NCBI RefSeq assembly: GCF_024158915.1
Contig: NZ_JAMZGF010000025.1
Location: 1-64,000 of the forward strand
Length of the DNA: 64,000 bases
Reading direction: 5' to 3'
DNA from: Chryseobacterium sp. S0630
GTDB taxonomy: Bacteria; Bacteroidota; Bacteroidia; Flavobacteriales; Weeksellaceae
Positions 1 through 7,131 of the stretch are shown here, piece after piece. Position numbers and translations under genes: made by a program. A model generated the notes under the pieces. The model made no database searches. It was not told where the DNA came from and was given only the letters and a program-made list of their open reading frames with translations. Positions within the stretch are counted from its first letter, which is position 1, and each line of letters starts with the position of its first letter.

Positions 1-235
1 TTGGAAAACGAAAAGACGCAAGGTTATTTTTAATTATAACTTTTTAAGGCGCAAAGATTTTATCTACGATAAAATTGGATACGGTATATTCTAAACAAAA
101 AAATATCTCAATTCTCTTGCTGAAATCCTTCGATTTTCTTGCGTCTTAAAATATAAAAATTGTATAAAAACCTTTGCGTCTTTGCGTTTACCCAACAACA
201 CACCTAAATAAAATATTTTAAGGTATAATATCCTT
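1..235. repeat. Dispersed GACGCAAGG / CCTTTGCGTC palindromic repeat
   Basis: This AT-rich, non-coding stretch begins with AAAGACGCAAGG and ends with CCTTTGCGTCTTTGCG, so its ends are roughly inverted copies of each other. The inner block at 51-77 recurs almost exactly at 58948-58974. Related short copies lie at about 657-735, 61755-61800 and 63880-64000. It looks like a flavobacterial intergenic repeat family and sits directly upstream of the GxxExxY gene. Its function is unknown. Confidence 0.6.
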
Positions 236-277
236 TCATTAACAATTCATATATTTAAACTTAACAAAACACCACAA

Positions 278-655
278 ATGACAGAAAATGAAATTTCAAA
301 AATTGTTTTTGAAGCAGGCTTAAAGATTCATAAAAAGCTTGGAGCAGGACTTTTTGAACATGTATATGAAGAATGTATGTTCTATGAATTAACAAAGTCA
401 GGATTTCTTGTAGAAAAACAAAAATTACTTCCTATTATTTATGAAGATTTGAGAATAGAAAACGCTTTCAGACTTGATATGATAATTGAAAACAAAGTGA
501 TTCTGGAAATAAAAGCAGTTGACTACATAAATCCTACTCATAAAGCTCAATTACTAACCTATTTAAAAATGTCAAATTGCAAATTGGGTATGCTGCTCAA
601 CTTTCAATCTGATGTCTTCAAAAACGGAGTAACAAGAATTGTAAACAATTTGTAG
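278..655 (+). CDS. GxxExxY family protein (PD-(D/E)XK nuclease-like fold)
   Basis: This 125-residue protein carries the family motif G-L-F-E-H-V-Y near residue 24. A later run containing RLDMIIENK and ILEIKAVD supplies the spaced D, E and K of a PD-(D/E)XK-type core. Family members are small, widespread in Bacteroidota and of unproven function; nuclease activity is inferred only from the fold. The gene stands alone, with GACGCAAGG-type repeats on both sides (1-235 and 657-735). This suggests it travels with, or is carried by, the repeat. The ATG follows an A-rich leader, the length is normal for the family and no truncation is seen. Confidence 0.8.
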   Translation: MTENEISKIVFEAGLKIHKKLGAGLFEHVYEECMFYELTKSGFLVEKQKLLPIIYEDLRIENAFRLDMIIENKVILEIKAVDYINPTHKAQLLTYLKMSNCKLGMLLNFQSDVFKNGVTRIVNNL

Positions 656-656
656 A

Positions 657-735
657 ATAAAAGTTAGGCAAAGACAAATTCCTTGCACCTTAAAACATTA
701 TTTTTGTAAAACAATTTTGCGCCTTCGCGTATAAC
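657..735. repeat. Degenerate copy of the GACGCAAGG-type repeat
   Basis: Non-coding sequence between the GxxExxY gene and the ABC ATPase. It contains GCAAAGACAAATTCCTTGCACC and a closing TTTTGCGCCTTCGCG in the same order as the outer parts of the repeat at 1-235. It completes a repeat bracket around the GxxExxY gene. The match is by eye and degenerate. Confidence 0.4.
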
Positions 736-745
736 CAATAAAAAC

Positions 746-1669
746 ATGCACCTACAGATCAAACAGGCTAATATCGGCTACAATACAACATTAATCTCCA
801 ATGCTAATGCAGATTTAAAGCTTGGCGATGTATGCCTCCTGATTGGTAATAACGGTGTAGGGAAAACAACATTGATCAAATCTATTCTGCATCAAATGCC
901 TTTACTGCATGGAGAGATTGCTATTAACGGAAAAAATGTGAAAAATCTTTCCGTAAAAGAAATTGCGGAAAATATTGCTATTGTCTTTTCAAAGTCGGTT
1001 ATTCCACAGCATTATACGGTTGAAGATCTTATTTCTCTGGGAAAATACATCTACTACCCTTTTTATTTTGAACTAAAAAAAGAAGACCGTGAAGAAGTGG
1101 CTCATATTATTGAAGAACTGGACCTGAATCAGTACAGATATACTCTTTTGAAAAACCTGTCAGATGGAAATCTTCAGAAGGCATTTATCGGGCGTGCTAT
1201 TACTCAAAATTCATCTATCATTATTCTGGATGAACCGACTACCCATCTGGATGAAAAAAACAAAATTATTATTCTAAAAACCCTAAGAAAGCTGGCCAAG
1301 GAACAAAACAAACTTATCCTGTTTTCGTCCCACGACTGGAGACTCGCCAAAGAGTTTGCAGACAAAATATGGTATATAAAGGAAAATCACCTGTATTCAG
1401 GGATTGTGGAGGATATTTTGCTTCAGCACGATGAACTTACTAATGCTTCGTTATTTCAAATCAACGAGACCTTTATTCCACCTTTTATCTCGGCACCGCA
1501 ATTTCACAAGGAAATGCTGTATTCTTTACTTCAAAAAAACTTCCAAAAAGACCTGTCTGAGCTAAATTTTGAATTTCAGAACAGTTTTTGGGTAATTAAT
1601 AAAGATTCCCACACTTACCAATGTGAATCTTTTGAAGAAATCGTTAATTTGATTCAAAACATTCATTAA
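746..1669 (+). CDS. ABC transporter ATP-binding protein, iron-siderophore/heme type
   Basis: This 307-residue ATPase resembles the FecE/FhuC/HmuV class that powers import of iron complexes or cobalamin. The Walker A motif GNNGVGKTT is at residues 34-42 and Walker B IIILDEP at about 158-164, followed by the D-loop and a switch His in SSHDW. The signature motif reads LSDGN (138-142) instead of LSGGQ. About 80 residues after the nucleotide-binding core form an extension of unknown role. No permease or binding protein lies beside it in the window, so it either serves permeases encoded elsewhere or acts alone. The substrate cannot be read from the sequence. Confidence 0.85.
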   Translation: MHLQIKQANIGYNTTLISNANADLKLGDVCLLIGNNGVGKTTLIKSILHQMPLLHGEIAINGKNVKNLSVKEIAENIAIVFSKSVIPQHYTVEDLISLGKYIYYPFYFELKKEDREEVAHIIEELDLNQYRYTLLKNLSDGNLQKAFIGRAITQNSSIIILDEPTTHLDEKNKIIILKTLRKLAKEQNKLILFSSHDWRLAKEFADKIWYIKENHLYSGIVEDILLQHDELTNASLFQINETFIPPFISAPQFHKEMLYSLLQKNFQKDLSELNFEFQNSFWVINKDSHTYQCESFEEIVNLIQNIH

Positions 1670-1695
1670 TACTGAATTTTCTTTAATTTATTCAC

Positions 1696-1715
1696 ATATT
1701 ATGCATGCATAGTAT
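1696..1715. promoter_or_regulatory. Second, imperfect copy of the marR palindrome
   Basis: A 20-bp inverted repeat centred on TGCATGCA, with one mismatched pair, shares the core ATTATGCATGCATA with the perfect palindrome at 1772-1805. The two centres are 83 bp apart, close to eight helical turns. This suggests a second binding site for the same dimeric regulator, probably MarR. Inference from symmetry and position only. Confidence 0.55.
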
Positions 1716-1771
1716 TATGCAAGTCATACAATTTAATCCGTTTATTTACAGCCTATTAACAAAATTTAACG

Positions 1772-1805
1772 TTAATAAATATTATGCATGCATAATATTT
1801 ATTAA
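1772..1805. promoter_or_regulatory. 34-bp perfect palindrome, probable MarR operator
   Basis: Every base from 1772 to 1805 pairs with its mirror position around the centre between 1788 and 1789; the core is ATTATGCATGCATAAT. The right arm overlaps a Bacteroidota -7 element (TAAATTTG, 1803-1810) in front of marR. A bound dimer would therefore block the promoter. MarR proteins typically repress their own genes through such palindromes. The symmetry is seen directly; that MarR is the ligand is inferred. Confidence 0.75.
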
Positions 1806-1810
1806 ATTTG
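1803..1810 (+). promoter_or_regulatory. Probable -7 promoter element of the marR-fad operon
   Basis: TAAATTTG matches the Bacteroidota -7 consensus TAnnTTTG and lies 22 bp before the ATG at 1832. No clear -33 TTTG is visible because the palindrome occupies that space. Its position argues against the in-frame TTG at 1808 as the start of marR, since that codon lies inside the element. Confidence 0.5.
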
Positions 1811-1831
1811 GGTAAAACCATTGGCGCAAAA

Positions 1832-2287
1832 ATGATGGATAATAATAAGGAAAAAATAGAAAACGTAGATTTAATTTTAAAACAGACCTGGTTGGCTGTT
1901 TCTAAAATGTACACAGAACTGGCTCAGGAACATGATTCCACTGCAGTACAGGCACTCACTCTTCTTAAAATAGATCCCAAAGAAGGAACCAGAAGTACGA
2001 ATCTTGGTCCGAAGATGGCTATTGAACCCACTTCATTAACAAGAATCATCAAACTTCTTGAAGATAACGGATACATCTATAAAGAAAAGACCACCACTGA
2101 TAAAAGAGAGGTGATCATTAAACTTACAGACAAAGGATTAAATTCCAGAAACATGTCTAAGGAAGTCGTTGTCAACTTCAACAAGAAGGTGATGGAGAAA
2201 ATAGCTCCGGAGAAACTGGATGCTTTTAAAGACGTGATGACTGAGATCATGAAAATCGCAAACGAATTATTGAATAACAGAAAATAA
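1832..2287 (+). CDS. MarR family transcriptional regulator
   Basis: This is a 151-residue winged-helix regulator when the ATG at 1832 is used. The in-frame TTG at 1808 would add eight residues but falls inside the likely promoter. A helix-turn-helix region (EGTRSTNLGPKMAIEPTSLT, about residues 55-75) is followed by the wing with DKREVIIKLTDKG, a typical MarR signature. It is the first gene of the beta-oxidation cluster, 53 bp ahead of fadN. It probably senses an acyl-CoA or fatty acid and releases the palindrome at 1772-1805. The ligand is inferred from the neighbours; the family assignment is secure. Confidence 0.9.
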   Translation: MMDNNKEKIENVDLILKQTWLAVSKMYTELAQEHDSTAVQALTLLKIDPKEGTRSTNLGPKMAIEPTSLTRIIKLLEDNGYIYKEKTTTDKREVIIKLTDKGLNSRNMSKEVVVNFNKKVMEKIAPEKLDAFKDVMTEIMKIANELLNNRK

Positions 2288-2340
2288 ATTATGATGCAAC
2301 CTTAGGGCTCATATAATCTTATACAAATAAAAATTTACAT

Positions 2341-4734
2341 ATGAAAAGAAGAATCAAACATGTAACGGTTCTTGGTTCAGGAATTATGGGAAGCGGAATC
2401 GCTGCTCACTTCGCCAATATCGGCGTTGAAGTATCACTTTTGGATATTGTTCCTTTTGAACTTACTGAAGCTGAACAAAAAAAAGGTTTGACCAAAGATG
2501 ACAAGGTAGTAAGAAACAGAATTGCTTCCGAAAACTTTGAAAAACTTAAAAAAGCAAGTCCTGCACTTCTTTATTCACCAAAGTTTGCAGACAGAATCAA
2601 AATCGGAAATTTCGATGACGATTTGCCGAAAATAAAAAACACTGACTGGATCATTGAAGTAGTAGTAGAAAGACTTGATATCAAGAAGTCTGTATACGAA
2701 AAAATTGAACAGTTCAGAAAACCGGGAACATTGATTTCTTCTAATACATCCGGTATTCCTATTCATTTCCTTACAGAAGGAAGAAGCGAGGATTTCAAAA
2801 AATACTTCGCGGGAACACACTTCTTTAACCCTGTAAGATATCTTCCTCTATTAGAGATTATCCCAACTAACGATACAGATCCTGAGATCATCGATTTCTA
2901 TATGAATTATGGGGCAAAATTCTTGGGTAAAACAACCGTTTTAGCTAAAGATACCCCAGCTTTCATCGCCAACAGAATCGGTGTATTCTCTATGATGGAT
3001 CTTCTTCACAATGTACAGAAATTAGGACTTACCGTTTCTGATGTTGATAAATTAACCGGTCCTGTCATCGGGCGTCCAAAATCGGCTACGTTCAGAACAG
3101 CTGACGTTGTAGGTCTTGATACTCTGGTAATGGTAGCCAACGGAGTTCGTCAAAGCGGTGCAGAAGCGAATGACTTCAATGATGTATTTGCTCTTCCTCC
3201 TTATATCCAGAAAATGATGGATAATAAATGGTTAGGTTCAAAAACAGAACAAGGTTTCTATAAAAAAGTGAAAAACGCAGAAGGAAAATCTGAAATTCAC
3301 GGATTAAACCTTGATACTTTAGAGTATGAACTTCAAGGAAAATCATCATTCCCTACTTTAGAATTAACAAAAGCTATTGATAAACCGATTGACAGATTCA
3401 AAGTATTAATCGGTGGTAAAGATAAAGCTGGTGAATTGTACAGAAAGTCTTTAGGAGCATTATTCGCTTATGTTTCTCACAAAGTTCCTGAAATCTCTGA
3501 CGAAGTTTATAAAATAGATGACGCTATGAGAGCTGGTTTCGGATGGGAAAACGGACCATTTGAAATCTGGGATGCTGTAGGTGTTCAGAAAGGTATTGAA
3601 CTGGCAAAAGATGCCGGATACGAGGTTTCTGATTGGGTAAAAAATGTGGAAACGTTCTATAAAGTTAACGACGAAGGACAAAGCATTTACGTTGATAAAA
3701 ACTCAGGAGAATACAACAAAATTCCTGGCCAGGATGCATTCATCATCTTAGATAATATCAGAAAAAATAAAACACTTTGGAGCAATTCAGGTGCTGCGAT
3801 TGAAGATTTAGGAGATGGTATCATCAACTTCGAGATCCGTTCAAAAATGAACTCTCTTGGAGGCGAAGTTCTTGACGGATTAAACAGAGCCATTGATTTA
3901 GCTGAAAAAGAATATGACGGATTAGTGGTTGGAAACCAGGGAGCTAATTTCTCTGTAGGAGCTAACCTTGCCATGATCCTTATGATGGCTATTGAGCAGG
4001 ATTGGGATGATTTGAACATGGCAATTGCTTACTTCCAGAAATCAATGATGAGAGTACGCTACTCTTCTATTCCTGTAGTAGTTGCTCCTCACGGAATGAC
4101 TTTAGGTGGAGGATGCGAAATGACCATGCATGCAGACCGAGTGGTTGCAGCGGCAGAAACGTATATCGGACTTGTAGAAACCGGAGTTGGAGTAATTCCT
4201 GGTGGTGGTGGTACTAAAGAGCTTACTTTAAGAACTTCCAGAGAATTCCACAACGATGATGTTAAAAATAACAGACTTCGTGATGCTTTCATGAACATCG
4301 CCATGGGTAAAGTAGCTACTTCTGCTTATGAAGCTTACGATATGGGAATCCTTGAAAAAGGGAAAGACATCGTTTCTGTAAGCAAAAACAGACAGATTGC
4401 TGAAGCTAAAAAAGTAGCGAAACTATTAGCAGAACAAGGATATACTCAGCCTATCGAGCAAAAAGTAAAAGTTCTTGGTAAAGATGCATTAGGAATGTTC
4501 TACGTAGGAACAGACCAGATGTTAACCGGAAACTTCATTTCAGCACACGATAAGAAAATTGCTGATAAACTGGCCAACGTAATGGTAGGTGGAAACTTAT
4601 CTGAACCAACAGTGGTAACAGAACAGTATCTATTGAACCTTGAAAGAGAAACGTTCCTTCAGCTTTGTGGAGAAAGAAAAACTTTAGAGAGAATTCAGTA
4701 CATGTTGCAAAATGGGAAACCTTTGAGAAACTAA
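2341..4734 (+). CDS. fadN: 3-hydroxyacyl-CoA dehydrogenase / enoyl-CoA hydratase, FadN type
   Basis: This 797-residue bifunctional beta-oxidation enzyme hydrates enoyl-CoA and oxidises 3-hydroxyacyl-CoA with NAD. The dehydrogenase comes first: the dinucleotide motif GSGIMGSG is at residues 12-19 and the substrate-handling region extends to about 420. The hydratase/crotonase domain follows at about 480-700, with the oxyanion segment GGGCEMTMHADR and the VGVIPGGGGT loop. This order is the reverse of E. coli FadB and matches Bacillus FadN. The downstream genes repeat the Bacillus order fadN-fadA-fadE. A RAYT element is inserted between this gene and fadA. Confidence 0.93.
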   Translation: MKRRIKHVTVLGSGIMGSGIAAHFANIGVEVSLLDIVPFELTEAEQKKGLTKDDKVVRNRIASENFEKLKKASPALLYSPKFADRIKIGNFDDDLPKIKNTDWIIEVVVERLDIKKSVYEKIEQFRKPGTLISSNTSGIPIHFLTEGRSEDFKKYFAGTHFFNPVRYLPLLEIIPTNDTDPEIIDFYMNYGAKFLGKTTVLAKDTPAFIANRIGVFSMMDLLHNVQKLGLTVSDVDKLTGPVIGRPKSATFRTADVVGLDTLVMVANGVRQSGAEANDFNDVFALPPYIQKMMDNKWLGSKTEQGFYKKVKNAEGKSEIHGLNLDTLEYELQGKSSFPTLELTKAIDKPIDRFKVLIGGKDKAGELYRKSLGALFAYVSHKVPEISDEVYKIDDAMRAGFGWENGPFEIWDAVGVQKGIELAKDAGYEVSDWVKNVETFYKVNDEGQSIYVDKNSGEYNKIPGQDAFIILDNIRKNKTLWSNSGAAIEDLGDGIINFEIRSKMNSLGGEVLDGLNRAIDLAEKEYDGLVVGNQGANFSVGANLAMILMMAIEQDWDDLNMAIAYFQKSMMRVRYSSIPVVVAPHGMTLGGGCEMTMHADRVVAAAETYIGLVETGVGVIPGGGGTKELTLRTSREFHNDDVKNNRLRDAFMNIAMGKVATSAYEAYDMGILEKGKDIVSVSKNRQIAEAKKVAKLLAEQGYTQPIEQKVKVLGKDALGMFYVGTDQMLTGNFISAHDKKIADKLANVMVGGNLSEPTVVTEQYLLNLERETFLQLCGERKTLERIQYMLQNGKPLRN

Positions 4735-4739
4735 CGGAA

Positions 4740-4812
4740 GCTCCGTAGGAGCGACCTGTTAATAGCATGAATAATTTAAAATTGGAAAGCCTCGTAGAGG
4801 CGACCTGTTAAT
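4740..4812 (+). repeat. Two REP-like hairpins upstream of the RAYT gene
   Basis: Two short stem-loops occur in the same orientation. GCTCCGTAGGAGC (4740-4752) and GCCTCGTAGAGGC (4789-4801) are each followed by the identical tail GACCTGTTAAT. The second tail ends three bases before the RAYT start codon. Inverted counterparts lie after the gene at 5275-5348. This is the arrangement expected for REPs recognised by a neighbouring Y1 transposase. Confidence 0.8.
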
Positions 4813-4814
4813 GT

Positions 4815-5279
4815 ATGGCAAATACCTACACTAAGATTTATATTCAAATTGTTTTCGCTGTAAAAGGAAGACAAAATCTGATTTCAAAAGAAAACAGAGA
4901 AGAATTACATCAGTTTATAACAGGTATTATTTCCAATAGAAACCAAAAATTATTCGCAGTTTTTGCAATGCCTGACCATGTACATATTCTTGTAAGTATG
5001 AATCCAACACTTGCGGTTTCAGACTTAGTAAGAGATATTAAAGCGGGTTCTTCAAAATTCATCAATGAAAAAGGATGGGTAAATGGAAAATTCAATTGGC
5101 AGGAAGGATACGGAGCTTTTTCTTATTCTAAAAGCAGTGTTGATTCTGTTGTAAAATATATTTTAAATCAGGAAGAACATCATAAAAAGAAAACTTTTAG
5201 AGAAGAATACCTGGATTTTATGTCAAAATTTGAGATAGAATATGATCCAAAATATTTATTCGAATGGATTAATGATTAA
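4815..5279 (+). CDS. REP-associated tyrosine transposase (RAYT, IS200/IS605-like Y1)
   Basis: This 154-residue single-domain Y1 transposase has the HUH metal-binding pair in MPDHVHILV (His55 and His57). The catalytic-tyrosine region is SVVKYILNQEEHH, with Tyr115 the likely nucleophile. RAYTs act on REP hairpins and are usually single-copy domesticated relatives of IS200. It lies inside the fad operon on the same strand as its neighbours, with two REP hairpins before and two after it. Its stop codon sits inside the tail of the first downstream REP. The reading frame is intact, so it is probably functional. No tnpB or IS-like ends were seen. Confidence 0.9.
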   Translation: MANTYTKIYIQIVFAVKGRQNLISKENREELHQFITGIISNRNQKLFAVFAMPDHVHILVSMNPTLAVSDLVRDIKAGSSKFINEKGWVNGKFNWQEGYGAFSYSKSSVDSVVKYILNQEEHHKKKTFREEYLDFMSKFEIEYDPKYLFEWIND

Positions 5280-5348
5280 CAGATCGCTCCTACGGAGCTC
5301 CTCAAAAAGCAAAAACAAAAATCTATGAACAGTTTACCTCTACGAGGC
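5275..5348 (-). repeat. Two inverted REP-like hairpins downstream of the RAYT gene
   Basis: GCTCCTACGGAGC (5286-5298) is preceded by ATTAACAGATC, and CCTCTACGAGGC (5337-5348) is preceded by GAACAGTTTA. Read on the minus strand they are the same two hairpin types as at 4740-4812, with the same kind of tail. The whole unit from 4740 to 5348 is therefore hairpin A, hairpin B, RAYT, inverted A, inverted B. Confidence 0.75.
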
Positions 5349-5384
5349 AAAAAATTCTTAAAACAATTTAATTAAACAAAAAAA

Positions 5385-6563
5385 ATGAAAACAGCATACA
5401 TAGTAAAAGGTTTCAGAACTGCCGTTGGAAAAGCTCCAAAAGGAAGTTTAAGATTTACAAGACCTGATGTAATGGCGGCTACCGTTATTGAAAAATTAAT
5501 GGCTGAGCTACCACAATTAGATAAAAACAGAATTGATGACCTTATCGTAGGAAATGCAATGCCGGAAGCTGAACAAGGGCTGAACGTTGCACGTCTGATC
5601 TCTTTGATGGGGTTAAATACCGATAAAGTTCCGGGAGTAACCGTGAACAGATACTGTGCATCAGGAAGTGAGGCAATTGCTATTGCTTCTGCAAAAATCC
5701 AGGCTGGTATGGCAGATTGTATTATCGCTGGAGGTACAGAATCTATGTCATACATTCCAATGGGAGGTTATAAGCCGGTTCCAGAAACGGATATCGCAAA
5801 AACAAACCCTGATTACTACTGGGGAATGGGCTACACAGCAGAAGAAGTTGCTAAACAATATAATATTACGAGAGAAGAACAGGACCAGTTTGCTTTTGAA
5901 TCTCACATGAAGGCTTTAAAAGCTAATCAGGAAGGAAAATTTGCCAACCAGATTGTTTCGATTCCTGTAGAATATAATTTCCTTGACGAAAATCAGAAGC
6001 TTCAGTCTAAAAAGTTTGATTTCTCAGTAGACGAAGGGCCTAGAGCTGATACTTCATTAGCTGGATTAGCCAAACTAAGACCTGTATTTGCCAACGGAGG
6101 AAGCGTAACTGCCGGAAACTCTTCTCAGATGAGTGACGGAGCGGCTTTCGTAATGGTAATGAGTGAGGAAATGGTAAAAGAATTAGGACTGGAGCCTGAA
6201 GCTAGATTAGTGGCTTATGCTGCAGCCGGATTAGAACCAAGAATCATGGGAATGGGGCCTATTTATGCTATTCCAAAAGCATTGAAACAGGCTGGTTTAG
6301 AATTAAAAGACATCGATTTGATCGAGCTTAACGAAGCTTTCGCCTCTCAATCTGTTGCTATTAAAAAAGAATTAGGTTTAAATCCTGATATTTTAAACGT
6401 CAACGGAGGAGCTATCGCCCTTGGACACCCGCTTGGATGTACAGGAACAAAACTAACGGTACAACTTCTTGATGAAATGAGAAGACGCGGTAATAAATAC
6501 GGAATGGTTTCTATGTGCGTGGGAACAGGACAAGGAGCAGCTTCTATTTTTGAACTGCTTTAG
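5385..6563 (+). CDS. fadA: Acetyl-CoA C-acyltransferase (3-ketoacyl-CoA thiolase)
   Basis: This 392-residue thiolase performs the last step of beta-oxidation, cleaving 3-ketoacyl-CoA with CoA. All active-site landmarks are present: the nucleophile Cys91 in NRYCASGSEA, the NEAFA segment, His348 in GGAIALGHPLG and Cys378 in CVGTGQGA. The length is standard for the family. It follows fadN after the RAYT/REP insertion and comes before a four-helix-bundle insertion and fadE. The ATG at 5385 follows an A-rich leader typical of the phylum. Cytoplasmic, and presumably cotranscribed with fadN if the REP hairpins do not stop transcription. Confidence 0.94.
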   Translation: MKTAYIVKGFRTAVGKAPKGSLRFTRPDVMAATVIEKLMAELPQLDKNRIDDLIVGNAMPEAEQGLNVARLISLMGLNTDKVPGVTVNRYCASGSEAIAIASAKIQAGMADCIIAGGTESMSYIPMGGYKPVPETDIAKTNPDYYWGMGYTAEEVAKQYNITREEQDQFAFESHMKALKANQEGKFANQIVSIPVEYNFLDENQKLQSKKFDFSVDEGPRADTSLAGLAKLRPVFANGGSVTAGNSSQMSDGAAFVMVMSEEMVKELGLEPEARLVAYAAAGLEPRIMGMGPIYAIPKALKQAGLELKDIDLIELNEAFASQSVAIKKELGLNPDILNVNGGAIALGHPLGCTGTKLTVQLLDEMRRRGNKYGMVSMCVGTGQGAASIFELL

Positions 6564-6600
6564 ATAGACAAATAGATGATAGACGGATAGATAATAGAAG
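6561..6600 (+). repeat. GATAGA-type repeat, left side of the four-helix-bundle insertion
   Basis: Immediately after the fadA stop codon is a run of GATAGA-like units containing ATAGACGGATAGAT at 6579-6592. Its exact reverse complement is at 7077-7090. The pair forms a 14-bp inverted repeat enclosing the small gene at 6620-6988. Confidence 0.65.
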
Positions 6601-6619
6601 GTAAAAATATAAGGAATGC

Positions 6620-6988
6620 ATGAATGATTTTAAAAGGCACAATTTTAAGAAGCTTAAAATTTGGCAAATGGGTATGGAATTATCAAAGTTGACTTTAGAT
6701 ATTACAGATACTTTTCCAACTTATGAAAAATATGGGTTGAAAAGTCAAATGGACAGATGTTCAATTTCAATTCCATCAAACATAGCCGAAGGTTCAAGCA
6801 GAACAAATAAGTCTTTTAGTCATTTTTTAGATATTTCTTTAGGTTCTTCCTTTGAATTGCAAACACAGATATTATTGGCAAATCATAGAAAATATTTATC
6901 TGATGAAAAAACCGAAATCTTTGAAATTAAGATTGAAGAATTTCAAAAAGCGACAATGGTATTTCAGAATACTTTAAATAGAGATTAA
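6620..6988 (+). CDS. Four helix bundle protein (23S rRNA intervening-sequence protein family)
   Basis: This 122-residue, mostly helical protein carries the family hallmarks: FKKLKIWQ near the start, then FPTYEKYGLKSQMDRCSISIPSNIAEG, and a second half with SFELQTQI. The family was first described as ORFs inside intervening sequences of bacterial 23S rRNA genes. Many members, as here, lie instead in intergenic repeats of Bacteroidota, and their biochemical role is unknown. This gene sits between fadA and fadE and is enclosed by a 14-bp inverted repeat and GATAGA tandem units. That looks like a mobile or formerly mobile cassette. The frame is complete. Confidence 0.85.
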   Translation: MNDFKRHNFKKLKIWQMGMELSKLTLDITDTFPTYEKYGLKSQMDRCSISIPSNIAEGSSRTNKSFSHFLDISLGSSFELQTQILLANHRKYLSDEKTEIFEIKIEEFQKATMVFQNTLNRD

Positions 6989-6989
6989 T

Positions 6990-7105
6990 AAAAAAGACAG
7001 AGAGATAATAGACAAAAAGATAATAGACAGAGAGATAATAGACAGATAGAAAATAGACCACGCTAAATCATCTATCATCTATCCGTCTATTATCTCAATA
7101 TCTCA
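6990..7105 (+). repeat. GATAATAGACA tandem repeat and right inverted repeat
   Basis: Three or four near-identical units of about 18-19 bp, each containing GATAATAGACA, run from about 6995 to 7060. They are followed by ATCTATCCGTCTAT (7077-7090), the reverse complement of the copy at 6579-6592. The block separates the four-helix-bundle gene from fadE and is the right edge of the inserted cassette. Confidence 0.65.
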
Positions 7106-7131
7106 AAAAAATTTAAAAAACAAAATAATAT

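Noticed and set aside
1808-1831. Upstream TTG start for marR
   Set aside because: The TTG lies inside the probable -7 promoter element and next to the 34-bp palindrome; the ATG at 1832 fits better.
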